The notes under the pieces were generated by a model. The model saw only the letters and a program-made list of their open reading frames with translations. It was not told the DNA's origin and searched no databases. This document shows, piece after piece, positions 39,047 to 48,867 of a stretch of DNA of 64,000 nt. The stretch spans positions 1 to 64,000 of the forward strand of contig AGIG01000002.1 in the NCBI GenBank assembly GCA_000227525.2, given 5' to 3'. Origin of the DNA: a gamma proteobacterium HIMB30 (lineage in GTDB: Bacteria > Pseudomonadota > Gammaproteobacteria > Pseudomonadales > Litorivicinaceae). A program made the translations under genes and the position numbers. Position 1 is the first letter of the stretch. Each line of letters opens with the position of its first letter.

Positions 39047-39685
39047 ATGCCATCACTCCGAAGCCAGCCAATTATCAACCTGATAACTCACCAACCAAGT
39101 GGCCATGAGTTATTTCACAGCGCCCTTAGGTACCAAAGCATGCAATCTCATGAAGGTACTCATAGAGACGCATTGGAGGACATTGTTCAATTTATTGAAG
39201 ACCATCACTTCAATACACCCATCTTCATCAATATCAGCTCGGCCTTGATCAGCGAATCCAATCGATTTTTTCGTCAAGTCAAAAATGCACTCAAGCGACT
39301 TCAAGATGCGAATAAAGCAATCTCACTTGAATTTACAGAAGAATCGGCAGGCGCTACGTTCGAAAAACGCGTTCGTTGCTTAGAACCGCTCTGCCAACAA
39401 ATTATTCTCGATGATTTTAGTTCACTCTCTTCCAATCTCGATCGCTTGATGCGGATCCAACCGAACGCGGTCAAACTTGATCACATTCTGTTACGAACGC
39501 TATCATCTGACCATCAATATCACGGGATTTATGCAGCGCTGATCGAACTCTTTGCCCGATTGCAGATTGATGTCATTGCAGAGGGGATCGAAAACAATTC
39601 TCAATACCAGTGGCTCAGAAGCCACGGCGTTCATCAGGGCCAAGGCTACTATCTTGGGCCACCTCGGATTCAGGCGGTGTTTTGA
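39047..39685 (+). CDS. Compact stand-alone EAL-domain protein
   Basis: 212 residues consisting only of an EAL domain. Residues corresponding to the catalytic set are visible: E21 (in GHELFHS, replacing the EAL signature), N62 (INIS), E95 (LEFTE), D122-D123, K143 (VKLD), E179 (AEGIE) and Q199. EAL enzymes hydrolyse cyclic di-GMP. Odd points: the loop-6 motif DDFG(T/A)GYSS reads DDFSSLSSN, and several helices are short, so activity is uncertain; it could instead be a binding-only EAL protein. No signal, GGDEF or sensor domain is present. Its end overlaps the convergent channel gene by 16 bases. Confidence 0.8.
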   Translation: MPSLRSQPIINLITHQPSGHELFHSALRYQSMQSHEGTHRDALEDIVQFIEDHHFNTPIFINISSALISESNRFFRQVKNALKRLQDANKAISLEFTEESAGATFEKRVRCLEPLCQQIILDDFSSLSSNLDRLMRIQPNAVKLDHILLRTLSSDHQYHGIYAALIELFARLQIDVIAEGIENNSQYQWLRSHGVHQGQGYYLGPPRIQAVF

Positions 39686-41373
39686 TGCCGTACTGAGAGT
39701 ACGGTCTCAAACAAATCGACCCGCCTGACCAGAAAATGCAGCCGATGATGCGCTCCCATCGCGCCCCAAAGCAGAAGCCGGTCACCCTCTTCCAACGGCA
39801 GTCCATCACCGGGAAAAGGTACCTGATCGCCATTTAATCGAATTAACAGCAAACAAATCAATGGCATACTTGGGTGATCAAGACCAGGGTCAACCAGTAA
39901 ATCGCCGAGCTTTGGAGTCATCACGGTGTGTAGAAATGGAATGACCCCAGGAGCCTCATTGCCATCCAGGGTCAAATCGAAATGCGCTAATTCGGGACGA
40001 TCTCCAGCAAGCCGGGCATTCAGCTTTTCAATAATTCCATCAACCAAGGCCTCAGGCATGGTCTCGAGTTGTCCCAAAAACTGATGCAGTAATGGTGTCG
40101 TCAATCGCGCATACATCTCTTGCGCAATGATGCGGCCCTCACGGAGTACACAATCAAAATGCCCTTGGCCAAATACAGGTTCACTGGTCGGCTTATTCCT
40201 GCGCGCTACAGTGATCAATGTTGGATTTTCTGATTGAGCCGTTAACAAAATCGATAAATTATCACCGTCATCGTCAGTGCCGGCGAAAATACCAACCGCT
40301 TCACTGATTCGTGCCTCCCGCAAGGTTTGCGCCTCAGTTCCCACACCTGCAATCCAAGGCCAATCGCCCTGTATTCCTGGTGATCTCGAACTCACCAGAT
40401 AAAAGGGGATTTGCTCACGGACAAAAGCTTCGACCATGGTTTCGGCCATCCGTCCAGTCGCACACAGAATCCAATGACCAGCGACTGGCACTTCAACCAC
40501 TTCGATTTGATTGAGATCTGGATCAATCAATTCATGGTAGAGCGCATATGCGTTTGGCCGACGGATCAATTGTGTCACGCTACGTGCTGCAACCCGAAAC
40601 GGATCAACCACAACCTCCGTATCAAAACTCCGCAAATTGCGCGTATTCGCGTCTGTTGCCGAGCGCGCATACACAGCCACTCGTGGTGCAAGGATGCGCG
40701 TGTTGGTCGCGACAGTCAGGTTGACTTGATCGTGATCTGTTAAAGCGAGAACACCACGACATAATGCGCGCTGGACTCCTGCATCAACCAACGTCTGTGG
40801 CTCTGCGACATCGCCAACCAGAATCGTGAGCTCGTAGCTCAAGTCAGACAGTCTGGCTGCATCTGCTCGCGCGGCGTTTGCTTCAACCATCACACAGCGA
40901 CTGCCTGACTGATCCAAAAAGCGAATCAGTTGACTACCCGCCCCTCCATAGCCACAAACAATCCAATAAGGATCCTTCACACCATGAATTCGTGAAACCG
41001 ATCGTTGATAAGAGCGTAACCGTCGAAAAGCAGGATCCGAAAGCACTGCCAAAACAGAACCAATCGCATAAAGCCAGGCGATCACAGTCGAATACATCAC
41101 AAATAACATCCATAGTTTCTGGCTTGGAGTAAACGGATAAGGGGTTTCTCCAAACCCGATTGTGGTCGCTGTGTAGCTCACCAAATAAAAGGCGTCTAGA
41201 AATGAGAGGTGATAGGCAGCACCCTCATGCGTCGCTCCCGGAATGAGGATTAGACCGAGAACACTGATTGAGTAGGTCACAATCAGCGTGATGAGTGGTG
41301 TACGAAGCTCCAGCAGTAACAACCACATCGCTGCACCACGAATTCGCGATCGACGTCGCATATTGAACTTCAT
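39670..41373 (-). CDS. Two-TM potassium channel-like protein with tandem TrkA-N/RCK domains
   Basis: 567 residues. Two membrane helices flank a pore loop whose filter reads TTIGFGE (residues 70-76), a variant of TVGYGD. Then come two Rossmann RCK units: WIVCGYGGAGSQLIRFL near residue 140 and a second with WILCATGRMAETMVEAF near 305, followed by a C-terminal TrkA-C-like segment (LLICLLLIRLNGDQVPFPGDGLPLEEGDRLLLWG). Such proteins are ligand-gated K+ channels. The start shares a base with the stop of the upstream DUF6394 gene, so the two are translationally coupled. Confidence 0.85.
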   Translation of the reverse strand: MKFNMRRRSRIRGAAMWLLLLELRTPLITLIVTYSISVLGLILIPGATHEGAAYHLSFLDAFYLVSYTATTIGFGETPYPFTPSQKLWMLFVMYSTVIAWLYAIGSVLAVLSDPAFRRLRSYQRSVSRIHGVKDPYWIVCGYGGAGSQLIRFLDQSGSRCVMVEANAARADAARLSDLSYELTILVGDVAEPQTLVDAGVQRALCRGVLALTDHDQVNLTVATNTRILAPRVAVYARSATDANTRNLRSFDTEVVVDPFRVAARSVTQLIRRPNAYALYHELIDPDLNQIEVVEVPVAGHWILCATGRMAETMVEAFVREQIPFYLVSSRSPGIQGDWPWIAGVGTEAQTLREARISEAVGIFAGTDDDGDNLSILLTAQSENPTLITVARRNKPTSEPVFGQGHFDCVLREGRIIAQEMYARLTTPLLHQFLGQLETMPEALVDGIIEKLNARLAGDRPELAHFDLTLDGNEAPGVIPFLHTVMTPKLGDLLVDPGLDHPSMPLICLLLIRLNGDQVPFPGDGLPLEEGDRLLLWGAMGAHHRLHFLVRRVDLFETVLSVRHQNTA

Positions 41374-41753
41374 TAACGTTTTAATTGGATGGTCTCTGCA
41401 ATTAACAAAATGACGCTGGTGATATTCGCAAGCATCGCGCCGCCTGCCAGTGAAACAATGCTGGCCATGACACTAACCGAGACCTCACCAGTGACTTGCG
41501 CCGCATATCCCCACATCACCGCGGCCACAATCAATTGGAGATCAGCGACTAAACTGGTGGCCAATAACACAGCACCCAAATGCGAACGATCACCAATTTT
41601 AAGAACCGTCGCAATCAGCGATACGATCAGCGCAAAGAACAATTCGTAAGGATTATGATGCAGCGGATTGTCGATTTCTCCGACGAAGAAACCAAAATTC
41701 AGTGTCAGAGCAAGGACAATAAAAAACGCGAACCAAACTCGCTGAGTATTCAT
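41373..41753 (-). CDS. DUF6394-like small membrane protein coupled to the K+ channel gene
   Basis: 126 residues from the ATG at 41753, preceded by GGAG at the right distance. Four hydrophobic segments; recognisable blocks are FFIVLALTLNFGFFVGEIDNP, ELFFALIVSLIATVLKIGDR and GAVLLATSLVADLQLIVAA. I recall this as the DUF6394 family, found beside TrkA-domain channel genes; this is from memory and not checked. A TAATG junction joins it to the channel gene, suggesting a subunit or accessory role. Confidence 0.7.
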   Translation of the reverse strand: MNTQRVWFAFFIVLALTLNFGFFVGEIDNPLHHNPYELFFALIVSLIATVLKIGDRSHLGAVLLATSLVADLQLIVAAVMWGYAAQVTGEVSVSVMASIVSLAGGAMLANITSVILLIAETIQLKR

Positions 41754-41771
41754 GGGCAACTCCAAACGATC

Positions 41772-41787
41772 AGGGGCACATGCCCCT
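41772..41787. other. Short perfect hairpin between mdh and the DUF6394 gene
   Basis: AGGGGCA-CA-TGCCCCT, a 7-pair stem with a two-base loop, in the 53-base gap between mdh and the DUF6394 gene. It is followed by TTTT on the plus strand only, whereas both neighbours run on the minus strand. It could be a processing or attenuation hairpin rather than a normal terminator. Confidence 0.5.
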
Positions 41788-41806
41788 TTTCGTTTATAGT
41801 TACCGA

Positions 41807-42829
41807 TTATGCGGCAGGATGCGAGACTGAGTTGAGTTTCGCTTCAGTCTCTGTTGGCAATAGATCCGCGATCGCATCGCGTTCACTGACCAATTCATCA
41901 TTGGTTGCGTCCATTTTGCCACGTGAAAAATCACTGACCTCGATACCCTGAACGACTTTGTAATCACCGCCTTCACAGACCACTGGGTATGAATAAATGA
42001 CTCCAGGAGCAATCCCATAGGAACCATCTGCAGGAACGGCCATCGACACCACTTGACCATTGCTTCCAAGAATCCAGTCACGCATGTGATCAATGGCGGC
42101 CTGTGCGGCAGATGCCGCTGACGATGCGCCACGCGCATCAATGATTGCCGCGCCACGTTTGGCGACAGTTGGAATGTAATCATTTTCATACCAGGCACGG
42201 TCAATCTGATCTAACGCAGCCTGTCCTTTCACCGTTGCACGGTGCAAATCTGGATACTGGGTTGGCGAGTGGTTACCCCAGATGTAGGCATTATCAACAT
42301 CCGTTGGCTGAACGCCCAAGTGATTCGCCAAAATGCCAACTGCGCGGTTGTGATCGAGGCGAGTCATTGCTGTGAACTGACGTGGATCCAAGGTTGGCGC
42401 ATTCCGGCTTGCGATCAAAGCATTGGTATTTGCTGGATTACCAACAACCAATACACGCACATCCTTTGATGCGTGGTCATTCAAAGCTTTACCCTGGACA
42501 GAGAAGATCTTTGCATTCTCTTTCAACAGATCGGCACGTTCCATACCAGGTCCACGTGGGCGAGCACCAATCAAAAAGACAACGTCAGCATCCTTAAAGC
42601 CGTCTTCTGGATTGTCATGCGTCGTAATGCCTGCCACTAATGGGAATGCACAGTCGATCAGCTCCATGACAACACCGTTAAGTGCAGTCATGGCTGGTGG
42701 AATCTCCACCAACTGAAGGATCACTGGCTGATCTTTACCAAGCAGCTCTCCTGCTGCAATTTTAAAGAGAATTGTGTAGCTAATCGCACCAGCAGCACCA
42801 GTGACAGAAACGCGTACAGGTTGTTTCAT
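41807..42829 (-). CDS. mdh: Malate dehydrogenase (NAD-dependent)
   Basis: 340 residues from the ATG at 42829 (AGGAG just upstream). NAD site [23 protein letters not shown], substrate arginine motif [41 protein letters not shown] and the active-site histidine region [13 protein letters not shown] all match the cytosolic-type (type 2) MDH. It interconverts malate and oxaloacetate in the TCA and glyoxylate cycles. A C-terminal tail of about 15 residues beyond the usual end is present. The start overlaps the esterase stop by ATGA. Confidence 0.96.
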   Translation of the reverse strand: MKQPVRVSVTGAAGAISYTILFKIAAGELLGKDQPVILQLVEIPPAMTALNGVVMELIDCAFPLVAGITTHDNPEDGFKDADVVFLIGARPRGPGMERADLLKENAKIFSVQGKALNDHASKDVRVLVVGNPANTNALIASRNAPTLDPRQFTAMTRLDHNRAVGILANHLGVQPTDVDNAYIWGNHSPTQYPDLHRATVKGQAALDQIDRAWYENDYIPTVAKRGAAIIDARGASSAASAAQAAIDHMRDWILGSNGQVVSMAVPADGSYGIAPGVIYSYPVVCEGGDYKVVQGIEVSDFSRGKMDATNDELVSERDAIADLLPTETEAKLNSVSHPAA

Positions 42830-43509
42830 TCCTTGCTCCTTGTCGGGGAATCGGAGTTCAAACGTAATGCCATCCATTGTCCGATGGCCCGAAGTTGTTC
42901 AGGCACCACGCTATGTGGCATGGCAAACGCCTGAAACGAGACCGGATAACCAAGCGCAGACAACGAGTCACGTGCTTGCTCTCCAAGTACATAAGGGACC
43001 ACGGGATCAAGCGTCCCGTGGTGAATTTCGATCGGTAAAGTGTCTGGATTTCGACCGGGGGACAACGTTGAATCTTGATCGCCAACCCAGTAGGTTGACA
43101 ACGCCAGAACACCAGCCAACGGTTCCTTCGAGCGCACTCCAGCGTAGAGCGCAACAGCACCTCCTTGGCTGAAACCGACCAGAATAATCCGATTGGGGTC
43201 AATCCCAACGTCAATTTGCGCCTGAATGATCGCGTCAACACGGTCAGCGGACTGAGCAATACCGCGCACATCGATCGTTCGATTAATATCCATATGTTCA
43301 ATGTCATACCAAGCTGGCATCACCATGCCGCCATTCACAGTGACAGGGATCTGCGGTGCATGGGGGAAAATAAAGCGTGTTGCCTGACTGTCCAGACCTA
43401 AAAGCGGTAATGCGGGCTCAAAATCATGACCGCTCGCACCAAGCCCGTGCAGCCATATCACGGCACTGTCAGCAGGTTGTGTTGGTTCTACGACGACTGC
43501 GTCAAACAT
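42826..43509 (-). CDS. Carboxylesterase/phospholipase-like alpha/beta hydrolase
   Basis: 227 residues, closely matching the carboxylesterase II / acyl-protein thioesterase type: [39 protein letters not shown], nucleophile motif [22 protein letters not shown] with the Asp, and [10 protein letters not shown] with the His. It hydrolyses short acyl esters; the physiological substrate is unknown. It is translationally coupled to mdh, which seems to be a chance operon partner. Confidence 0.9.
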   Translation of the reverse strand: MFDAVVVEPTQPADSAVIWLHGLGASGHDFEPALPLLGLDSQATRFIFPHAPQIPVTVNGGMVMPAWYDIEHMDINRTIDVRGIAQSADRVDAIIQAQIDVGIDPNRIILVGFSQGGAVALYAGVRSKEPLAGVLALSTYWVGDQDSTLSPGRNPDTLPIEIHHGTLDPVVPYVLGEQARDSLSALGYPVSFQAFAMPHSVVPEQLRAIGQWMALRLNSDSPTRSKE

Positions 43510-43585
43510 GAAACATCCAATGTCTTAAGGAACGCGAAGCCTAATCGCGCTAATCTATGCACGCAATGACACTTTGGCTAAACGC

Positions 43586-44461
43586 ATGATTTCAATTTTA
43601 CGTCTTTTTTTTCTCGCAGTCGCAACATTTTTGGGTGGATTACTTATAACCTTCGTCTCACCTCTGAAACTGTTCTCCCCGACAGAAAAGCTGAGTTATC
43701 AGCTCGCTGCGGGTATCGCAGGCGTTTGGGCTGACTTTATGCGCTGGCTTTTAACGACTGTAAAAACAGAGTATGTCATCACAGGTGACAAGCTCGACCC
43801 GAAAGGCACCTATCTCATTTTGGCGAATCATCAAAGCTGGATCGACATTATGATGGTGATGGTTGTTTTAGGTAAGGGAACAACGCTGCCACGCTTTTTC
43901 ATGAAGTGGGAACTCGTCTACATGCCTGTCATCAACATCTGCGCTTGGGCACTCGACTTTCCAATCATGCGTCGGTACACCCAAGAAGACATCAAAGATC
44001 GTCCTGAGCTTAAAAACCGCGATTTTGATTATGCCCATGAGGTACTTTCGAGGAATCCGGATCAAGCGTGCGTTGTTGTGAATTACGCCGAAGGCACTCG
44101 GTTTACACCCGAAAAGCACAAAAAGAATCGCTCGCCATATAAGCATTTGCTTAAACCAAAAGTCGGCGGACCACAGCTCGCGCTTGACTGTTTGCGCAAT
44201 CGACTCGACGGAATCATCGACATCACGCTGGCATACCCAGGAGCCAAACTGGGTGTGTGGCAACTGTTAGCGGGGCAAGTACCCAAAGTCATGATTCATG
44301 TGGAAACCATCGAGCTACCTGAGGGGCTCGAGAAAACCCCGGAAACCTTAGCAGAGCTGAAAGCATTCCGGGGTTGGATGAATTCAATCTGGGCCAAAAA
44401 AGACGCCAGAATTGAACAAATGATTAACGGTACACCGGTAAGCGATCACACATCGCTTTGA
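43586..44461 (+). CDS. PlsC-family acyltransferase (YihG-like)
   Basis: 291 residues from the ATG at 43586; a TTG four codons earlier is an alternative. One N-terminal membrane helix ([21 protein letters not shown]). The acyltransferase motifs are NHQSWIDI (residues about 74-81) and [12 protein letters not shown]. The pattern, including the conserved [12 protein letters not shown], matches YihG/YihG-like lysophospholipid acyltransferases, which use acyl donors to remodel glycerophospholipids. Its end overlaps glyA by 38 bases. Confidence 0.87.
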   Translation: MISILRLFFLAVATFLGGLLITFVSPLKLFSPTEKLSYQLAAGIAGVWADFMRWLLTTVKTEYVITGDKLDPKGTYLILANHQSWIDIMMVMVVLGKGTTLPRFFMKWELVYMPVINICAWALDFPIMRRYTQEDIKDRPELKNRDFDYAHEVLSRNPDQACVVVNYAEGTRFTPEKHKKNRSPYKHLLKPKVGGPQLALDCLRNRLDGIIDITLAYPGAKLGVWQLLAGQVPKVMIHVETIELPEGLEKTPETLAELKAFRGWMNSIWAKKDARIEQMINGTPVSDHTSL

Positions 44462-45677
44462 CCTGGTCGCGGACGCGTGCTTTCACCGCCTCATCGTCGA
44501 GGTTATCCAGCACGTCACAAATTAAACCGGCCAAGTCACGGCAATCGCTCTCAACGAATCCGCGGGTTGTCACAGCAGGGGTACCAATCCGAATGCCCGA
44601 TGTCACAAATGGAGACTGAGGATCATTCGGAACAGCATTTTTATTGACTGTGATATGTGATTCCCCGAGTGCTGCGTCGGCAGCTTTCCCAGTGATACCC
44701 TGAGCAACTAAATCAACCAGCATGAGGTGGTTGTCTGTCCCTCCCGACACAATTTTAAACCCGCGCTCGATGAAAACCGATGCCATCACCTGTGCGTTCT
44801 TGACCACCTGCTCTTGGTAGGTTTTGAATCCAGGCTCCATTGCCTCTTTAAACGCGACTGCTTTGGCCGCGATCGCATGCATCAACGGTCCACCTTGCAT
44901 ACCCGGGAAGACTGCCGAGTTCAGTTTCTTGTGCAGAGTTTCGTCGTCTTGGCCGGATAAAATTAGTCCAGATCGTGGGCCACGAAGCGTTTTGTGAGTT
45001 GTTGTAGTCACCACATGCGCATGTGGGATCGGCGATGGATACACGCCAGCTGCAACGAGACCCGCAATATGCGCCATATCGACCAGGAAATACGCGCCCA
45101 CATTATCAGCAATTTCCCGCATCTTTCCCCAGTCAACAACCCGAGAATAGGCTGAAAACCCACCCAAAATCAGTTTCGGCCGATGCTCTTCAGCAAGGTC
45201 AGACAGTTGGTTGTAGTCCAAGTAACCATCGGTATCAATCCCATACTGCACCGCATTGTAGACTTTGCCTGAGAAATTCACGGACGCACCGTGGGTCAAG
45301 TGCCCACCATCAGCTAAGGACATTCCAAGCACCGTATCACCCGCCGACATCAATGCCAGATAAGCGGCTGCATTGGCTTGCGAACCCGCGTGTGGCTGGA
45401 CATTTGCGTATGCAGCACCAAAAAGCGCCTTCGCTCGATCGATTGCAAGTTGCTCCACTACGTCCACATACTCGCAGCCACCGTAATAGCGTTTCCCTGG
45501 ATAGCCTTCAGCATATTTATTCGTTTGATCCGAACCTTGAGCCTCGAGTACCCGGGGGCTCGCATAATTCTCGGAAGCAATCAATTCAATATGATCTTCC
45601 TGGCGCTTCGTTTCGGCCGCCATGGCCATCGCGAGATCTGGATCATAGACATTGATTGTCGATGTGCTTGCGTACAT
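44424..45677 (-). CDS. glyA: Serine hydroxymethyltransferase
   Basis: 417 residues, full length. [51 protein letters not shown]-lysine motif [16 protein letters not shown] (Lys near 229) and the C-terminal [12 protein letters not shown] are present. It interconverts serine plus THF with glycine plus methylene-THF. With the gcv operon at 51503-55851 it links glycine, serine and one-carbon units, and it can use methylene-THF derived from DMSP demethylation. It has its own upstream region of 143 bases. Confidence 0.97.
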   Translation of the reverse strand: MYASTSTINVYDPDLAMAMAAETKRQEDHIELIASENYASPRVLEAQGSDQTNKYAEGYPGKRYYGGCEYVDVVEQLAIDRAKALFGAAYANVQPHAGSQANAAAYLALMSAGDTVLGMSLADGGHLTHGASVNFSGKVYNAVQYGIDTDGYLDYNQLSDLAEEHRPKLILGGFSAYSRVVDWGKMREIADNVGAYFLVDMAHIAGLVAAGVYPSPIPHAHVVTTTTHKTLRGPRSGLILSGQDDETLHKKLNSAVFPGMQGGPLMHAIAAKAVAFKEAMEPGFKTYQEQVVKNAQVMASVFIERGFKIVSGGTDNHLMLVDLVAQGITGKAADAALGESHITVNKNAVPNDPQSPFVTSGIRIGTPAVTTRGFVESDCRDLAGLICDVLDNLDDEAVKARVRDQVKAMCDRLPVYR

Positions 45678-45759
45678 GCTGGCGCTCCTTCGTGAACGTC
45701 TGTCAATTAAATAATCGGCTGGTGAGTCTAAGCAACCTGCGTTGACTTTTCATCCATAA

Positions 45760-45788
45760 ATTTTACCGCTGATTTGCGCTTTGTTTAA
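45760..45788 (-). promoter_or_regulatory. Candidate glyA promoter
   Basis: On the minus strand TTAAAC (45788-45783) and TAAAAT (45765-45760) are exactly 17 bases apart, in the 143-base gap between the DUF1326 stop and the glyA start. The predicted transcript would have a leader of about 75 bases. No MetR or PurR site was recognised. Confidence 0.4.
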
Positions 45789-45820
45789 TCAAGAAGCCGA
45801 CAGCCGACCGTCGACCCTTA

Positions 45821-46444
45821 TTAATGTGGCCCACTCCAATTGATTTGACAAATCTCAGCGCTGCGACCCTCAAAGTCCCAGACACGACCAAAAGCCCTGA
45901 CACGTCCCTTTGTCGCCTGGGCCACAGTGATGTCAGGCCCCATCCAATAACTGGTGTTATTAACCGTCACATCGTTCGAGGTATCAGGACCCGAAATTGG
46001 TTTCACTCCGCCGACGATTTTCTTGTCTACCGTGAGCAACCGCTCATCGTCTTTGCGTTCAAAAGCGACTGCGGCCTGCTCTGTTCCGAGGTGCTCACTA
46101 ACAAGCATTGAAAAGAGTCGGGTTGTCCCTCCAGCTTCCCCTCGAAAAATATGACTCAGACCCTGAAACGCACGTTCGCCAGCACGGTCGTCGATAAAAG
46201 TGCCGACCTTCCAATCGCCTCTCGACATTCGGCCGGGGATATCAAGAACCATTCCGACATTGAGTGAATCAAGTGAAACATCATCATAAAAGCCTTGTTC
46301 GATATGAACCCCTAGCCAAGCCTGACAATGCCCTTCTGTCGGGTAATGAACTCCGAGACTGACAACACAAGGACAGAATACTGTGCAATTACAGTTCAAT
46401 ATTAATTCGCCTTGGATTTCCCATTTGGGTAGTGCCTGATTCAT
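45821..46444 (-). CDS. DUF1326 cysteine-rich protein
   Basis: 207 residues. The N-terminal motif NCNCTVFCPC (Cys 18, 20, 24 and 26) is the hallmark of DUF1326 and looks like a metal-binding site. The rest is predicted soluble and beta-rich (WKVGTFIDDRAGERAFQGLSHIFRGEAGG; NTSYWMGPDITVAQATKGRVRAFGRVWDFEGRSAEIC). No signal peptide. Families DUF1326 and DUF2182 are commonly paired, and the four-base overlap here confirms coupling. Function unproven; metal handling is an inference. It is the last gene of the dmdA-dmdB-DUF2182-DUF1326 operon. Confidence 0.82.
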   Translation of the reverse strand: MNQALPKWEIQGELILNCNCTVFCPCVVSLGVHYPTEGHCQAWLGVHIEQGFYDDVSLDSLNVGMVLDIPGRMSRGDWKVGTFIDDRAGERAFQGLSHIFRGEAGGTTRLFSMLVSEHLGTEQAAVAFERKDDERLLTVDKKIVGGVKPISGPDTSNDVTVNNTSYWMGPDITVAQATKGRVRAFGRVWDFEGRSAEICQINWSGPH

Positions 46445-47214
46445 ACGATCACCTCAAGAGTCAATGCGATAAATAAAACGAGTACCCCAGTAACGATAAG
46501 CGTCCAACCAACAGACGTCGACCATTGCTGATGAAAATAGTGCTGCTTATCGAAGATCATCAGGCCCGTTAAAATCGCCATCCAAAAGACATTCATGGTT
46601 CCTCCGACAAACGCCAAAGCCATTAATGCCCAACAACAACCGATACACAGGACACCCAGATGCACACCCATTTGAAGTGCTCCGACATGATGATCCCGCC
46701 AATATTTAAAAAAATAATGCATCGGTGACGCACATTGAGTCATACAGGCTCGCTTCAAACTTGAAAACTGATACGCGCCCGCGAATAGTAGGACCAGCGC
46801 ACTGCCGACCAACGAGGTCTGACGACCCGATGAATCGATTAAATCATTGGCTGCCAATGCGTGTTGAAAGACCGCGCCGACCACCACGAGAATTGACCAG
46901 ATCAACAAGAATCCCAACACCAGAACAAGGGTGTGCGACGGCCATGACTGCTTTGATCGAATATCCTGATGAACACGCGCATGGGCATGAAAAGTGGGCA
47001 ACATCATCGCCAGCACCATTAATCCCCACATCACCATCAGATCGCCCAAGCTCGCCTCAGCAGCAGAGACGCAGATTGAATCGATGAGTGTTGAGAATGA
47101 TGACAATCCATCCAATTCGCTGGCAATTAAGATCAACCAGCTGAGTCCAACCAAGCCGTAAAAGACACCCCAAAACAGACTGTCGGACCATGAATACTCG
47201 GATAGCGTTTTCAT
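46441..47214 (-). CDS. DUF2182 membrane protein
   Basis: 257 residues with about seven membrane segments. Family features: the MVLAMMLP helix (67-73), the CMTQC pair (C157, C161) before MHYFFKYWRD, and GVLCIGCCWALMALAFVGGTMN with Cys 190, 193 and 194. Paired cysteines at membrane faces suggest metal or thiol chemistry, but no role is established. Start and stop overlap the flanking genes by four bases each, so it is tightly coupled to the ligase above and the DUF1326 protein below. Confidence 0.85.
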   Translation of the reverse strand: MKTLSEYSWSDSLFWGVFYGLVGLSWLILIASELDGLSSFSTLIDSICVSAAEASLGDLMVMWGLMVLAMMLPTFHAHARVHQDIRSKQSWPSHTLVLVLGFLLIWSILVVVGAVFQHALAANDLIDSSGRQTSLVGSALVLLFAGAYQFSSLKRACMTQCASPMHYFFKYWRDHHVGALQMGVHLGVLCIGCCWALMALAFVGGTMNVFWMAILTGLMIFDKQHYFHQQWSTSVGWTLIVTGVLVLFIALTLEVIV

Positions 47215-48854
47215 GAGCTCAGTTTCAACTCACGGCGAAGGACAAATTTTTGAACCTTTCCGGTGGATGTTTTTGGTATCTCGCCGAAGATAATCTGCTT
47301 TGGCGTTTTAAATCCGGCCAAATGCTGGCGACAAAATTGAATAACCTCAGCCTCATTGATCGGCTTGGCGTCATGAGACAATTCAACAAAGCCTACAGGT
47401 ACTTCACCCCACTTATCGTCCGCTTTGGCGACAACCGCCGCACAAGCGACCCCTGGAATCCGATACAAGATATTTTCAACTTCGACTGACGAGATATTTT
47501 CGCCACCTGAAATAATGACATCCTTCAAACGATCTTTGATTTCAATATATCCATCTGGATGTCTCACAGCCACATCACCGGAACGGAAAAAACCACCTTT
47601 GAACGCTTCCTCCGTCGCAATCGGATCTTTGTGATATCCCTTCATCACGGTATTCGATCGAATCACGATTTCACCTTCTGAACGGCCATCCCAGGGCACC
47701 GGATCCCCGCGTTCAAGGTCAACGACTTCGACTTCTTCAGTGTGGGTAAACTGCACTCCCTGACGCGCTTTGATTTCTGCACGCTCCGAGAATCCAAGCG
47801 CATCCCAGCTTGGATTCCAGGCACAATGCATAATATGGCCGTAGGTTTCGGTCAAACCATAGACTTGCATCACTTCTAAACCCAACTGCTCTGTCTGCTC
47901 CAAAATCGCTGGTGGCGGCGGCGCCCCGGCAGTCATGACATGCACTGGGTGATCGAACTGCTTCTTGTGTTCTGACGGCGCATTGACTAACAAACTGAGA
48001 ACAACTGGCGCTCCACCAAAATGAGTCACCCGATATTTGGAAATGACATCAAAAATCGTGGCCGCTTCAATTTTCTTTAAACAGATGATCGTTCCCGCGA
48101 CCAGCGCGTTCATCCATGCATGCCCCCAACCATTACAGTGGAATAGAGGAACGGTGTATAGATAGATCGGATGCATCGGGACATTCCAGGCAGGCACTGT
48201 CCCCATCGCCATCAAATAGGCACCACGATGGCTGATCACAACACCCTTGGGCCGACCACCCGTCCCTGACGTGTAATTCAAACCAAACGCATCCCATTCT
48301 GATGCCGGCAGCGACCAAGCTGACGCTGGATCTCCCGTCTCGACAAAATCCTCATAATCGATGACGTCGGTAAGCTGATCAGGCAAATCCAGGCCTGGAG
48401 AAGAAATTACCAACAGATGCGCTGGTTGATGGGTGCATCGCGACAATGCATCGACTAGAACATCACCTAACTCCGCATCAAACACCAGGGTTTCTGGCTC
48501 GGCGTGATTAAGAATCCCCGCAATCGTCTCAGGATCCAAACGTGTATTAATGGTATTGAGCACACCGCCAGCCATTGCAACAGAGAACTGCAGTTCAATC
48601 ATCTCAGGGGTATTAAATGCCAACACACTAACAACATCGCCTTTTTCCACCCCATTTCGTCTCAGTGCATCAGAAAATGCACAACAGCGTTGGTAGATCT
48701 GTCGCCACGACTGCTGTCGTCCGTTGTAAATTGTTGCCGTCTGATCACCAAAAACCTGCGCCGTTCGCTTAATAAAGGATAACGGGCTGAGGGGAACAAA
48801 ATTAGCCGCTGTAGGGCTTGTCATATGCTGGTTTAGTTGATCGATATTTGCCAT
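47211..48854 (-). CDS. dmdB: DmdB-like acyl-CoA synthetase (3-methylmercaptopropionate-CoA ligase)
   Basis: 547 residues, ANL superfamily. P-loop YTSGTGGRPKG (residues about 194-204), YGLTETYGHIMHCAWN, RSGDVAVRHPDGYIEIKDRLKDVIISGGENIS and catalytic-lysine TSTGKVQKF near the end are intact. As a stand-alone sequence it could activate many medium-chain acids. Its place directly after dmdA (13-base gap, GGAGG ribosome site) makes 3-methylmercaptopropionate, the DmdA product, the most likely substrate. dmdC and dmdD are not in the window. Confidence 0.75.
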   Translation of the reverse strand: MANIDQLNQHMTSPTAANFVPLSPLSFIKRTAQVFGDQTATIYNGRQQSWRQIYQRCCAFSDALRRNGVEKGDVVSVLAFNTPEMIELQFSVAMAGGVLNTINTRLDPETIAGILNHAEPETLVFDAELGDVLVDALSRCTHQPAHLLVISSPGLDLPDQLTDVIDYEDFVETGDPASAWSLPASEWDAFGLNYTSGTGGRPKGVVISHRGAYLMAMGTVPAWNVPMHPIYLYTVPLFHCNGWGHAWMNALVAGTIICLKKIEAATIFDVISKYRVTHFGGAPVVLSLLVNAPSEHKKQFDHPVHVMTAGAPPPPAILEQTEQLGLEVMQVYGLTETYGHIMHCAWNPSWDALGFSERAEIKARQGVQFTHTEEVEVVDLERGDPVPWDGRSEGEIVIRSNTVMKGYHKDPIATEEAFKGGFFRSGDVAVRHPDGYIEIKDRLKDVIISGGENISSVEVENILYRIPGVACAAVVAKADDKWGEVPVGFVELSHDAKPINEAEVIQFCRQHLAGFKTPKQIIFGEIPKTSTGKVQKFVLRRELKLSS

Positions 48855-48867
48855 GACACCTCCAACG

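Noticed and set aside
41772..41787. Hairpin with TTTT as a terminator of a plus-strand gene
   Set aside because: No plus-strand gene ends nearby; both neighbours are on the minus strand, so I list it only as a hairpin.
45023..45655. 210-codon open frame on the plus strand
   Set aside because: Antisense to glyA, whose protein is fully conserved; the frame's product shows no recognisable pattern and is rich in Pro, His and Arg.
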